A stretch of 64,000 bases of DNA from Plazaster borealis (GCA_021014325.1 CM037461.1:2071501-2135500), one strand, 5' to 3'. Shown: positions 47,673-59,385, counted from the stretch's first letter. The notes: generated from the letters alone by a model not told the origin. Program-made: numbers and translations.

Positions 47673-48893
47673 ATGCTGTCCAAAACTGAATTTATTTATG
47701 TATCCACGCTGGGTCTCGCCTTCGTCATTTCAAACCTCGTAATAATTTCATTAACTGACTGTTCGAGTGAACTTGGTATTATGGAGTCTCTGTTTGTTAT
47801 CGAGTTAGACACTGGCGAGGCACGCCGACAAATAGCAGAGGGACCACGTAAACCATTAGTAGATAGATCAAAGTTCGACGTACAACCGAAATTGGAACTG
47901 AACAGTCTGCAAAATCAATCCAAACGAAACGAAGGAGACAAAGTTGACAATAAAATCCCACAGAAGCGACCTCTTGAGACGGAACGTGTCATCAAGAACG
48001 ACACAAAGGAAGTGTCTACAAAACCCGGGCCCCTATACAGTGATCACGTTATAAATCCTTATCCATTTAAATTTATAAGAAATCCTATTGGATGTAGAAG
48101 TGTAACTCCACCAAACGGTAGTGTGTTTTTACTCATTCTGGTTGCATGTCGGCATAAAGAAGTCGAAGACAGGAGTCTGATTCGGAAGACATGGGGTAAG
48201 GTCAAAGTTCACAAGGGAAAGTCCATTATGGTGAGGTTTCTAGTTGGTTTGCCGCATCGACTGAACGAGGAGATTAGGATTAAGCAAGAGATCGCTGAGT
48301 ATGGTGACATCATCCAAGGAGACTTTGTAGATTTGTATCGTAATATGACGTTAAAGGTGTTGATGGGGTTAAAGTGGGCGGGGCTTATGTGCCCAAACGC
48401 CACCTACGTTATGAACTTGGACTCTGACATGTTTGTGAACGTGTACAATCTCGTGACGTTGTTGGAGAACTCCCCACGCGTGAAATTTGCAAAAGGTCAC
48501 CTCAAAAACTCGACAAAGCCAATCCGTAAAAGGTACAATAAATGGCACACGCCAGTGGAAATGTACCCGGAAAGTACGTATCCGCCATATTTAAATGGAC
48601 CTGCCTACGTCATGTCAGGTGACCTTCCAGGACGCATATTTAACGAGTCTGTACATGTGCGGTACATACCTTGGGACGACGTCTTCATTGGCCTCGTTAT
48701 GAGGAGGTTAAAGGTGACGCCATTGAGAGGGAAGCATTTTGAAGACTACCCAAAGCTGACACGCACCCATGAAGTAGTTCGTACAATAAGTAATGGAATA
48801 GCAACATATATCAAACACCAAAGAAAGGCAGAACCAATTTTCATGGAAATATGGAGCAATATTTCGAGGAGTTTAAACCACCATTTGCCTTAA
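47673..48893 (+). CDS. GT31 beta-1,3-glycosyltransferase (B3GALT-like), gene 1
   Basis: GT31 enzymes of the Golgi transfer Gal or GlcNAc in beta-1,3 linkage from UDP-sugar to glycans. The 406-aa protein has type II topology: short N-terminus, membrane anchor about residues 8-27, a stem of about 120 residues, then the catalytic domain. Visible motifs: IRKTWG (170-175), EYGDIIQGDFVDLYRNMTLK, the metal-binding D-x-D as DSD (250-252), YPPYLNGPAYVMSG, and WDDVFIG (334-340) at the place of the family's E-D-V-Y/F-V/I-G motif. N-x-S/T sites at residues 148, 224 and 242. The coding part is one exon, normal for B3GALT. ATG 47673 was chosen because it gives the same start as gene 2; the frame extends upstream without another ATG. 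The acceptor sugar cannot be told from sequence. Confidence 0.9.
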   Translation: MLSKTEFIYVSTLGLAFVISNLVIISLTDCSSELGIMESLFVIELDTGEARRQIAEGPRKPLVDRSKFDVQPKLELNSLQNQSKRNEGDKVDNKIPQKRPLETERVIKNDTKEVSTKPGPLYSDHVINPYPFKFIRNPIGCRSVTPPNGSVFLLILVACRHKEVEDRSLIRKTWGKVKVHKGKSIMVRFLVGLPHRLNEEIRIKQEIAEYGDIIQGDFVDLYRNMTLKVLMGLKWAGLMCPNATYVMNLDSDMFVNVYNLVTLLENSPRVKFAKGHLKNSTKPIRKRYNKWHTPVEMYPESTYPPYLNGPAYVMSGDLPGRIFNESVHVRYIPWDDVFIGLVMRRLKVTPLRGKHFEDYPKLTRTHEVVRTISNGIATYIKHQRKAEPIFMEIWSNISRSLNHHLP

Positions 48894-49764
48894 ACAACCA
48901 AGAACTCTGGTCAGATTGCTTTGAGGAATTTCACAATAGCGCGCTTTCAAGAGAGGCCATAGTTCAAATGTTTGCTCAGGAGAGGTCATAGTTCAAAGAA
49001 TGCAATCATATAAATACAAATTTTCAGGAACCGTAGTTTCGCCACATGAATAAAGAAATACAGATCTTATCGTTTACGTACTTTATAACTATTGTGGCGG
49101 AACAGTGGGGTAGACTTGGTTAAGTTTAATGCACCATTTTGCATTTGTAAAGACGGTGTATTAGTCTTGCAACGATGAGGTCACCATTGAGCTTCTGGGC
49201 ACCTCTGAGCCATCAGTTAGGGAGATTATCGTGGTGCAATTTTGTGTGATTTTTATTTCTGTCACGTCACTTTTTTCAACGAGATAGGTCACTTCGTGGT
49301 ACGAGCGACGTTATATAAATGCAAAATCTCAGAAAATCATTTCGATTGAAACCAAATAATTAATTTTGTGCCCTCAGAATAAATTTATTCCGAGGGCTTA
49401 AAATAAACTATTGCAATACCTCGAAATAAATTACTGCGAAATCAATTCGTAGTCTCAAAATCAATTCGCTCGAAACCAATTTGAACGCTCAAAATAATTA
49501 ACTTGCGCTCGGAATAAATTATCGCCAGATTTTATCTTTGTATGTCTCAGTGTTGATTGATACTACATGTAGAAACACCAATGTGTTTGTCTACTGTAAG
49601 GCTGGTGACTGCAATTTTGTTTGTTCTTCTTGTTAAACCTTTTCAATGTTAATTCACAAAGTAACAACATTCTCATTGGATGTGATTTTTGAGTTTTGAA
49701 TGAGGAATTATACATCACCACAGTGCATAATGGTTTACATCGCGTACACATTAAAAACCTTAAT
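48894..49764. other. 3' flank of GT31 gene 1
   Basis: 49320-49520 contains repeated TCGAAACCAATT, GAAATCAATTCG and GGAATAAATT-like pieces of low complexity. Otherwise unassigned. Confidence 0.45.
49049..49054 (+). terminator. Poly(A) signal, GT31 gene 1
   Basis: AATAAA about 156 nt after the stop. Confidence 0.55.
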
Positions 49765-50107
49765 TTAAAGGCCATGTACACTATTGGTAAGATCGAAAAA
49801 CGCGAATGTTCACAGATTCACCCACAACTTACATGATTTAAAGTAAGTAATGGTAGAAAGGGTTCCTTAAAATATTTCTGCCTAAAATGCTATCGTTTCT
49901 GAGAAATGAGTAAAACAGTAGTTTTTATCACGCGCGATCATTTGAAAAAAACAGAAAACACATAAGGTCTCTTTTCACTATTTTCTCGTGACCCCGATGA
50001 CCAATTAAGCTCAAACTTTCACAGGTTTGTTTGTTAATGCATATGTTGAATCACACAAAATGTGGACACTGATTTTGAGCTGTTACCAAAAGTGTACAAT
50101 ACCTTTA
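49765..50107. mobile_element. TTAA MITE, family D
   Basis: Ends TTAAAGGCC..GTACACTATTGGTA and the inverse ACCAAAAGTGTACAATACCT. TTAA on both sides. Confidence 0.85.
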
Positions 50108-50803
50108 AGCTTTGTCACCTGGGGTTTTTGGACATGAAGGAGATAAGAAACCATTTTTTTTTAAATTTCTCACAAGTAGACTGGATACAAATTATTTTTT
50201 GGAAAAATTAGTAAATCTGTCAGTAGTGTTCTACGTTGTCAAATAACCACTTGAAAAAGGCGTTTTTTGGAATGTTTACAGGCGGACCCATATTCAGACC
50301 CCTGCCAAATACTTATCAAATGTGTGATTGGTCTAATCTTATATCAGGTCACACATATGGACCTATTTCATAACCAAATGTAATACAAAAGTAATCGAAT
50401 ATTTCACTTAGGCCCTAGGGGGTCTCAAAAATGACAAAAAAAAGTCATTCCTAAGGCTAAAATGTTGGTTTTTAAAGACCTATACCTTGATATTCAAATG
50501 GCCCGTGCTACTTTTGACAGTTTATTTTAGTTGATGGCATTCCAGATACCCTGTATTTTCAACTTTTTGGTTCATATCTTAATTATTTACATGTGTAGAT
50601 ATAGGTCTCTTAAAACGCCCCAAAACACAAAATGTCAATCTGAATTTCCAACGACGACCTCACCATGACACACGTTTATGTCTTCGTCTCGTACAGCAAT
50701 ACAACATCATGAAGAACAAACTGCCGAAGCCTCTATCGTTAGAGAATTAGAGAGGGTCACATAATTATATAATGAGTTCAATGTCACAGGATAATCACTA
50801 GGT
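50108..50803. other. Intergenic, nothing recognised
   Basis: No repeat family or gene identified. Confidence 0.4.
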
Positions 50804-51137
50804 TTAAAGGCCCTGTACACTATTGGTAAGATCGAAAAACAGTGTTCACAGATTCACACATAACTTACATGATTTGAAGTAAGTAATGGTAGAAACGGTT
50901 CCTTAAAATATTTCTTCCTAAAATGCTATCGTTTCTGAGAAATGAGTAAAACAAAAGTTTTTATCACGCGCGATAAAAACAGAAAACACATAAGGTCTCT
51001 TTTCACTATTTTCTCGTGACCTCGATGACCAATTGAGCTCAAACTTTCACAGGTTTGTTTTTTTCATGCATATGTTGAATCACACAAAATGTGGACACTG
51101 ATTTTGAGCTGTTACCAAAAGTGTACAATACCTTTAA
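50804..51137. mobile_element. TTAA MITE, family D
   Basis: Near-identical to 49765-50107 apart from small indels. TTAA 50804-50807 and 51134-51137. Confidence 0.85.
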
Positions 51138-51864
51138 GTCTAGAATATTCCAATTCGGGAGGCGAATCCGAGGAGAAAGCCAGATTTCACTGAAATGACC
51201 ATTATTCAAACATATGACATAAGCTTCTGTTTAATTTGAAGTTAAAGATTACCGTTGGAAAATGGTGGTTAATTTATTTATTTGTGAAATTATTTCTTTA
51301 TTCGGGGGAAATCTCGAGTTGGTACACTACTAGTTCTTTTCAGAACCTCCACAGCTCATTAGATTTTTATGTATAGGCCTACATGGTGTAACCGGAAACC
51401 AATGCAGTTTTAATTTAAATAATCCGCCCTTGAACTTGAATGACGTCACAATCACAATGGACGCAGACTCAAATCGATTATCCTCATTTGAATTGACCCT
51501 GGCAATCGTTATTGCTGTTGTTTATGTTGTAATCGATTAATCAGTGTTTGAGGAACTTGTGAATAAATCAAAAGTATTGTTTAAAAAACGCAGCTGTTCT
51601 ACCAAACGTGTGTTCGTAGCTCAGATTGGTATTTCCTATAATTGTTTTAATTTATACGTGGGAACTTCATAATCACACGAGCAGTTTGCTGGAATGCACA
51701 GTTGGTAAGGTCGAGCGATCGTTGTAACAGGTATGTTTTTAAAAATGGATGTATATTGTAGTTGATGTTTCACATGTATGGAAGTTTGGGTTGATTTGTC
51801 TCAAACCAACACAGTGTTGTGTGCAGCAATCACGGTAAGTGGTTCCACTGTGTTAATGGGTACA
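51138..51864. other. Intergenic, nothing recognised
   Basis: No gene identified. Confidence 0.4.
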
Positions 51865-52236
51865 TTAAAGGTATCGTAAATGTTTGGTAATGACTCAAAA
51901 CAAATATTAGCATAAAAACTTACTTGGTAACAAGCAACGGAGAGCTGTTGATAGTATAAAACATTGTAGGAAACGACTCCCTCTGAAGTAACGTAGTTTT
52001 TGAGAAAGAGGTAATTTCTCACTAAAATAATAAAAACTTCTTGCAAGAAGTTTTTATTCCTATCTGAAAGCACACGATTGTACAACAAGGGTGTTTTTTC
52101 TTTCATCATTTTCTTGCAACGTCAATTACCAATTGAGCCCAAATTTTCACAGGCTTGTTATTTTATGCATATGTTGGGATACACCAAGTGAGAACACTGG
52201 TCTTTGACAATTACCGAACGTGTTCAGTGCCTTTAA
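51865..52236. mobile_element. TTAA MITE, family A
   Basis: TTAA 51865-51868 and 52233-52236. Left end has GGTATCGTAAATGTTTGGTA, like the 2346 copy. Confidence 0.85.
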
Positions 52237-52962
52237 TGACTTAATACTGATTAACCATCACCAACAAAAATAGCGAAAACATAATAAAAGTTAACAAATA
52301 ATTATTTACAAAATTGGAAAACCCAAGTGAAAAGGTTTTATTTTTTGCCGAAAAAAAATATAATTGTTAGGACTAATCACTGAAAAAATTAACAAAACGG
52401 TAATAGTTGTTGATACAGTCCATACATCTGTCAACACCAAAGATTTCTTACTAGCATTACAATACATTAGGGAGTCCTGCATTTGGCTCACACAAGATAA
52501 ATGGAGTGACCCTGGCCAGTCAAATTTTTCATTATGTTTCTTGAAGATATATTCAGGATATCGTAGAAGGATTTGGGTTGTTTAATACTTGCATGAAGGG
52601 AGTAATTAACAAAAATGCAAAAAAATACTGTTCACTACAGCTAGTGAGCCTCCCTAGATGGTTTTAAATGAACCAAACAAAATCTTCTCGGAATTTTTCC
52701 CTTTTGTCATATTAAATTGAACATTACCCTTTTTTATTGGAAATTTCGAAATGTTCACATCCAAGAAAGTATTTTGTTGGTAATGAACAGGTCAGATACA
52801 AAATAAACATTTTGGGATGTGGTTTGGAAGGTATAAGGGGGCGGGGCTTCAGAGAAATCCTGTAGGTCATCAACACCATTCATGAAAACAGCTTGAGGGG
52901 GGAGGAGCAAGACTATTCGAATTTGTTTATGGGCAATTAGCATATCTAGCCCATCTGAGGGG
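52237..52962. other. Intergenic, no supported gene
   Basis: Short frames on both strands only. Confidence 0.4.
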
Positions 52963-53848
52963 CAGCGGCGTAACTAGGGTAAAATTTCAGGGGGGCACAA
53001 GGGGATGCACCATTTTTTCTATGGGGGCACTTCTGGCCAAGTTTCCGTTTGCCTTTTTCTTTAAAACAAGCCGATGCCCATAATCGGGGGGGGGTGGACG
53101 GCCCCCTAAAAAATAAATAAATAAATAAATAAACTATTTACATAAATAGAATGAAAAAGTCTGCACAAAATAATTAATTAAAAAAGTCTGCATCATAACT
53201 GTGACTTATTATCGTTAAACTATGACATAAAATAATATACAAAGATGTAAATAGAGGACGTAATGGGTGGCATACGCCGTCTGTTATATATGCAGAAATA
53301 ATATTGATACAAAGCTGTAATTGAGTTGTTTTTGCGATATAATAACCAATATCATAGCGCAAAAATGGTGCATCAAATGGCTTGAATTGGGCGTTCTTTT
53401 TTACAAAATTTCGAACTTCTGAGGGGGGGGGGCAAATCCTCCTCCCACTCCCCCCTGCGTCGTAACGTGACGGGCGGCGCTAACGCGCCGATGTACATTT
53501 TCTTTCATATTCGCCTCCCCGAGAAAAAAACAAAATATATATATATATATCCTGTTTACGGGCCTGAACAAGCTCCCTTTTCATCGCCTTTTTATGTTAC
53601 TTACTTTTTTTCATAAGATAATCTGGCGTGAGTGTAAAAAAAATAAATATTTTCTGCATGTAAATGGAAAAATAGTTTTAAAAACATAGAAATTATCTTA
53701 TCAAAGCGTATAAATGTAACATTTTACTCTGGAAATTTCCAAGCACAAAAGACCAGATTTCAAATTTCAAATGGGGGGGGGGGGCACCCGGGGGGGCACG
53801 GACATCAATTGGGGGGGCACGTGCCCCCCCCCCTTAGTTACGCCACTG
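52963..53848. mobile_element. 886-bp hAT-like element with perfect 8-bp target duplication
   Basis: Ends CAGCGGCGTAACTAGGG and inverse CCCTTAGTTACGCCACTG. CTGAGGGG at 52955-52962 and 53849-53856. G-tracts inside both ends, (AAAT)n at 53108-53131. No transposase frame. Confidence 0.88.
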
Positions 53849-53856
53849 CTGAGGGG

Positions 53857-54076
53857 TATCGGGCTGAATAGTAATAATATTCCCTAAACCTAATAATATT
53901 CCCTAATAATAATTTCCCTAAACCAACTTTAATTCCCAGCTACAGTCGGGTGTATGAATGCGAAATGCCGTCAAGCGCTTGGGCAGAGTAAATCCAGTCC
54001 ATATATCGATGCAATTTGTTTTGTTTTTTCCCCTTTTCCTTTAGAGTGAACTCTGAACTCTACCAAACACCTCACC
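53857..54076 (+). other. 5' flank and 5'UTR exon start of GT31 gene 2
   Basis: Acceptor with a long pyrimidine tract (ttttccccttttcctttag) ends at 54044; 32 nt precede the ATG. Confidence 0.55.
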
Positions 54077-55102
54077 ATGCTGAAACGGAACTTAAGATTC
54101 GTGAACATTATGGTTATTGGCTGCATAACTGCGAACATCTCGATTCTTTTCTTAACTGACTGGGCACGAGAACTGTGTAGCTGGGAAGCAAGATTTGAGG
54201 TCGAGGTTGAAGAGTTTTCCGCTCGTAATATGGTGGTCTCTGATGAGCCAAAGACATCGCAGGTTATACATCCATATTCATGTAAAATTATCACCAAATC
54301 GCCTGGATGCAAAAGCGTTTATCCCCCAAAAGGCAATGTGTTTTTACTCATTTTGGTTGCATGTCGACCTAAGGAAATCAAAGATAGGATTCTTATTCGG
54401 AAAACTTGGGGTAAGGTCAAAGTTCACAAGGACAAGCCCATATTGGTAAGGTTTCTTATAGCTTTACCGAAGAAGACACTTGAGGCGAATCTAATTGAAG
54501 ACGAGGTCGCTGAGTATGGAGACATAATCCAAGGAGACTTTGAAGATTCTTATAAAAATATGACGTTAAAGGTGTTGATGGGGTTAAAGTGGGCGGGGCT
54601 TATGTGCCCAGACGCCACCTACGTTATGAACTTGGACTCTGACATGTTTGTGAACGTGTACAATCTCGTGACGTTGTTGGAGAACTCCCCACGTAAGGGT
54701 TTTGCAATTGGCCGCTTAATAAAGAATGCAAAACCGTTCCGTAAAAAAAACATCAAATGGCACACGCCAGTGGAAATGTACCCAAACAGCACTTATCCGC
54801 CATATTTAAATGGACCTGCCTACGTCATGTCAGGTGACCTTCCAGGGCTCATCTTCAACGAGTCTTCCCATGTAAGATACCTACCTTGGGATGACGTCTT
54901 CATTGGCCTCGTTATGAAGAGGATTGGAATAACACCATTGAGTGGAGAACATTTTGAAGATTATCCGAATCTGAATGTTACTTCAGCTGTGCTAGGTGCA
55001 ATACGGAAAGGGATAGCAACACACGTAGCACACCAAGATAAACCAAATCCAACACTATCAGAGATATGGAAGAATGTTTCAAAAAGCATATTGATTCAAT
55101 AG
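54077..55102 (+). CDS. GT31 beta-1,3-glycosyltransferase (B3GALT-like), gene 2
   Basis: Tandem paralogue of 47673-48893, same strand. 341 aa: membrane anchor about residues 8-27, short stem (about 50 residues, against about 120 in gene 1), then the catalytic domain with IRKTWG (107-112), EYGDIIQGDFEDSYKNMTLK, DSD (187-189), YPPYLNGPAYVMSGDLPGLI and WDDVFIGLVMKR (271-282). N-glycosylation sites at NMT, NST and NES. The start is fixed by the acceptor 32 nt upstream. The 137 bp at 54557-54693 differ from gene 1 at only one base, although flanking codons are clearly diverged. ATTAAA at 55173-55178 could be the poly(A) signal. Expected in the Golgi; substrate unknown. Confidence 0.9.
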   Translation: MLKRNLRFVNIMVIGCITANISILFLTDWARELCSWEARFEVEVEEFSARNMVVSDEPKTSQVIHPYSCKIITKSPGCKSVYPPKGNVFLLILVACRPKEIKDRILIRKTWGKVKVHKDKPILVRFLIALPKKTLEANLIEDEVAEYGDIIQGDFEDSYKNMTLKVLMGLKWAGLMCPDATYVMNLDSDMFVNVYNLVTLLENSPRKGFAIGRLIKNAKPFRKKNIKWHTPVEMYPNSTYPPYLNGPAYVMSGDLPGLIFNESSHVRYLPWDDVFIGLVMKRIGITPLSGEHFEDYPNLNVTSAVLGAIRKGIATHVAHQDKPNPTLSEIWKNVSKSILIQ

Positions 55103-55188
55103 AACACGCTTGTCTGCCAATTATTCAAATACTGTGTTCTGAAAAGTCGCCCAAAATTGATTAGCATTCCCAATTAAATATTATGCTA

Positions 55189-55896
55189 ATAGACTGTGCA
55201 AGTCTCACGCGTATCGGAACGAGAAAACACGTCAAACGAAGAACATTTTTTTCTCTAAAATCAAATCTTTGTTTTAAATTATATTCAATGATAAAATCTG
55301 AACAACAAAAATACTCATTACATGTTTATAAAATCAGTTTTCGTTTTTATAATAAATACAAAAATAATGTGTTAATTATTATTGAAACAAAATTAAAGCT
55401 CTGGGACAAGGATGCTTATTTGGTCTTAACTTTTCAGAAACCACTTTCGCGGATTCGCGAAGGTCACACCGGCGTAAAATGAACGCTTGGCGCAGTTTAT
55501 AGAGGATAATGACACCTCAACAACCATAGACTGCTATGAAAAGGTTTTACGTTGCAATTACAGCATCTGGCGATTATCATCGCGCAGCAAAAACAAGCAT
55601 TTTCATAAGTTTTGTGATCGGTGGTGAGAACAAAATTCTTAATTTTGTGTAGCAACCGGAAGCTGAGGTCAAGTTTAATTCTCGGGTTTTCTTTGTTATA
55701 TTGTTGAATTGATTTTACTTTCCTATTTGTTATCACTAAGTATAACATTCCCAACAACATATATATTTTTCATGGTCATAAACCACGTTAAACTAAAATT
55801 ATTGACAAAACAAAATCTTGCCCACGTAAATCTCCATATGGTTGGGACCACAATGGTCCCGGAAGTTCAAATATGCGCGAGACTTGCACAGTCTAT
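55189..55896. mobile_element. 708-bp TIR element, copy 2
   Basis: Inverted copy of 6460-7170: ends ATAGACTGTGCAAGTCTC and inverse GCGAGACTTGCACAGTCTAT. The plus-strand frame 55183-55482 parallels the minus-strand frame of copy 1 (shared FFSLKSNLCFKLY and LKLWDKDAY). Confidence 0.85.
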
Positions 55897-55940
55897 TACA
55901 TTCACGCATGCGTACAGACACTATTGGTTGGCAAACAAAA

Positions 55941-56080
55941 ATAAACCCCTTGCATTGACCGCCGTCTTTGATGTCAAAGAATGGAAACGCTAATTAATAT
56001 TTGGCGACTTTAAGAGCTCTTTATTGACCTCAGTGAGGGGGACTGTTTTGGGCTTGTGACGTCATATGAAAGGGGGTTCT
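55941..56080. mobile_element. AGACCCCTTGCAT MITE, copy 3
   Basis: ACCCCTTGCATTGACCGCCG at the left; TTGTGACGTCATATGAAAGG at the right. Shows the uninterrupted arrangement of the copy at 45632-47354. Confidence 0.7.
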
Positions 56081-58148
56081 ATTTGTGAGCAAACGTGACG
56101 CGTATGCGATACGCCATCATCAGCCCCCATACATTGTATAAAAAAGCGTATCTTTCCCTCATTTTGCCAACCCGTATTCTTAGTCTGTGATCGTGTTTTT
56201 TTCCATGATAGCCAATAAAGTGGTACATGAAATAGCGCCCTCTTGTGATAATTCCCAACAATAACCTTTGATTACAGATTTTGGAATCTTGCTCATCGGC
56301 TTGTACACATGGCAAGTTAGTCCAAAAGTGGACGGAACAATCTGATTGGTCAGAATCGCAAAACCCTTCAATAAAGTGAATACTTACATTCACTCCTAGT
56401 TTACACAACGGGATAAAGCACAAAAATACAACCTGTCGCTGCTCGTTAATTCAACTCACAGCTTTCGAGTACAAAACAAATCGATTCTGGTTTTTAAATT
56501 CAAATTAAACAAATAATTGGTAAAAAAGGAAAGCTACTCGACAGTTCCATTCAAACCATAGGTAATACGGTTTATCGTCTAGTCAGAATGAAGTATTTTA
56601 TTACGTATTTTTCAATGTTGAAGATCTTGTATAATTTTAGCTATACTCTAATATTAAATATTATTAAATGCCATACGTACCAAGCACTATACAAAATTAA
56701 GACCAATGAGATTTAACAGAAAATGCTGAAGTGATTGTAACCTATTGGCCAACAGGAGTTGTATGGCCTCCTGATTGGCCATCGCTCTGGGATCAGTGTT
56801 GTTATGTAAATTTCAGCTGTGAATAGACGAATATACCGTTTACGAATTATGAGCGTCAAGTCTGAGATCGCGAGTTAGGGCATGTGAGAGCAAAATGTGC
56901 GGGGGAGCTTTGCGTCGCCGATACTCAGACTTGTAATCAAGTCTAGCAAGGAATTATTTTTATTTAACTTACCATCCAACAGTTTTGCCTTAGAGGCAGG
57001 GTATACTTTTGGTAATTGTCAAAGACCAGTATCCTCACCGTGGTGTATCCCAATTATGTATATTACAGTTGTGAATAAATGAATATTATTATACCTGCCT
57101 TTAACTGTTATGAGTTTGCCCTGTTTGAATTCTACAGTTAATTCCGCAAACAATTAAATTGATTTTTATTGGGAGTCCATTCGTCAGAATAACTTTTAGT
57201 TCTGGTTGGTATGGTACTACTATTTGAGTTTAATTGTTACCCGTTCACTGTGTAGACTATGGCAACGATTCAGCCATTTTTACTTCCCCATTTACTTAAG
57301 TGTGTCGCCATATCGAGGCTAAGATGAAATAATGATCCCTCTGTATTTGAAACGGGTATTACCTTTACCTTTCGGTGATTTAGTTAATTTTACTCTTTTT
57401 TTTAGTATAAAAAGAAAAATCATAATTTAAGAGGTCTATACTTTTGGCCATGTAATGAATCCCTACTCACTGTGAATAAAGATGTATATAATACAATTTA
57501 CCTGTAGAAATTTCAGTCTCCTTAGTTGTCAGGTTTTTCAAAAGAAAAGTACAATACACGGCCATTTATTCAGGAAAGTCGTGTAAATCCGTTGTAAATT
57601 ACATTTATTGGCATGGCGCCCTCTAACATAAAATTCTTTACAGAAAAAAGGTATTATGCTAATTTTGTGGTATTCGTGTTACCGTGGCATTATAAGTTTC
57701 CACGTCTAAAGCGTAAAACGTTGTAAGACGCGCGCCCAACTAAGGATAAAACCAGGAAAAATCACAACCGACAAACAGCGCACTGCGTAAAGTGCGCCCT
57801 CAATAATGTGTGTTGAGCGCAAAGTGGAAACCCCACGCAAGTTTGAAACGTGCAACCCACGCACGTTTCTATTGCGCAGGCATAAACTTGTTTTATACTT
57901 TGTGCTCAATATGCATATGCGCTTCTCAACCGTACTCCGTCTAGTCCAATGGGCGCAGGGGGGTCTACAAAAGATTATTCAAGCCTCCGTAAATAAACTC
58001 ATACAAGGTCACAATAAATGTATCTACCTACTAAGAAAAGCTCCTGAAAAGTAATTATTTTCACCAGCTTTACGCCGCACGTATGTTTTCTAATTAGCAC
58101 TGGTTATGTGCTAATAAAGCGTTTCAAGATGGCCCTCTTCTGGGCAAG
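56081..58148. other. Intergenic
   Basis: 56990-57075 holds a fragment of MITE family A (GGTAATTGTCAAAGACCAGT). Otherwise no gene or repeat recognised. Confidence 0.4.
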
Positions 58149-58620
58149 GACTGTTTGCCGGAACTAGCCCCGTGTCACATAACTAGCAAAATGGAAGTGG
58201 GTCAATGCTGGTTTGCTTCAGGCAATCAGTACTCGACCGGTACTGGCCCAGTCTGATCAATAGGTACAGGTTGAGATAAGGCTACCTGAATTTTGTCAGT
58301 TCCAAACCTCTGTGCAAGCCTGAACAGGACCATTACCGTTTGCCGGAACTGAGCCAGTGCTGGTTCTGCGCTGTCTTGGTTTGAATTATCAGTACTGGAC
58401 CGGACCTGTACTGGGCCAGTTCCAAGCCTAGTCTGTGCAAGCCTGAACAGGACCACTATACCATTTGCCGGAACTTGGCTAGTGTTGGTTCTGTGCCGTC
58501 TTGGTTTGGGCAATCAGTACTGGATCGGTACTGGGCAAGTACTGGGTTAATGGTTGAGTTAAAACTTTCCTGCACTGTGTCAGCAAGCTTGAACAGGACC
58601 AGTACCGTTTGCCGGTGTCA
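58149..58620. repeat. Tandem repeat of about 135-140 bp units
   Basis: Three to four imperfect units, recognisable by CCTGAACAGGACCA, GTTTGCCGGAACT and GGCAATCAGTACTGGA-like blocks. Confidence 0.75.
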
Positions 58621-58776
58621 TAGGGCAATCTGTCCCCCTGAGATTCTGTCCCAATTGTTGGAAATTAACATGGGCTGAGGTCGAGTCAAAAGAGGGCGGT
58701 ATCAAAAGAAATTTGTGCACATTTCACCATATGGAGGACAGAATCTCCGGGGGACAGAATCTCTTGCCACACTGGC
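58612..58776. mobile_element. GGGACAGAATCTCC MITE
   Basis: Left GCCGGTGTCATAGGGCAATC, right inverse CAGAATCTCTTGCCACACTG. Interior AAAGAGGGCGGTATC. Confidence 0.7.
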
Positions 58777-58836
58777 ATTGGCCCATTGATGCAGTTGCAC
58801 AACTGGTAAACATGGAACTGGGCCAGTGATGGTCCT

Positions 58837-58980
58837 ACACCGTGTCAGTCTCAGCTTAATTGTTTTATTTTATAAAATGCTCACTGGGCATTTGGGGTGT
58901 ACACGAAATTTTGGCCAGTGGTCAGCAGTACAGTGATCATTTTATGAAATAAAAAAATAACACTGAGGCTGACACGGTGT
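58837..58980. repeat. Foldback repeat
   Basis: ACACCGTGTCAG at the left and CTGACACGGTGT at the right with further pairing through the AT-rich inner arms. Confidence 0.65.
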
Positions 58981-59385
58981 CAGCCTCCCACTTTATCCCG
59001 ACGCTGGACAGTATCCATACTATTCAAGATATATTCAAAATTTGGGGTTTTTCTGTGCATTTCACAACAATTTTTACACGAAATTACCTCTTTACATGCA
59101 CAGCAATTGTCTGTGATTATTTGAGCCTTTTTTATCTTTATTTAATTAATTATTTTAAATTAATTACGTTTTAAATTGTAAAAAATAATTAGGATCACAA
59201 GGCCAGTCGGATTATTGCCCTTAATGCAGCTGGTGACTGCTGTTTATCTCTAATAAGCGCGCTGCAATTCTTTGTAATTTATTTCTACTTGCCAAGCTGC
59301 TGACCATCGGGTTGTGTTGAAAACCATGCATGCCATAAGCCTGGTGCATGCGAAGAAAAGACGGCTCCACTTATCAGAGGGTTAA
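58981..59385. other. Intergenic, nothing recognised
   Basis: AT-rich. Confidence 0.4.
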
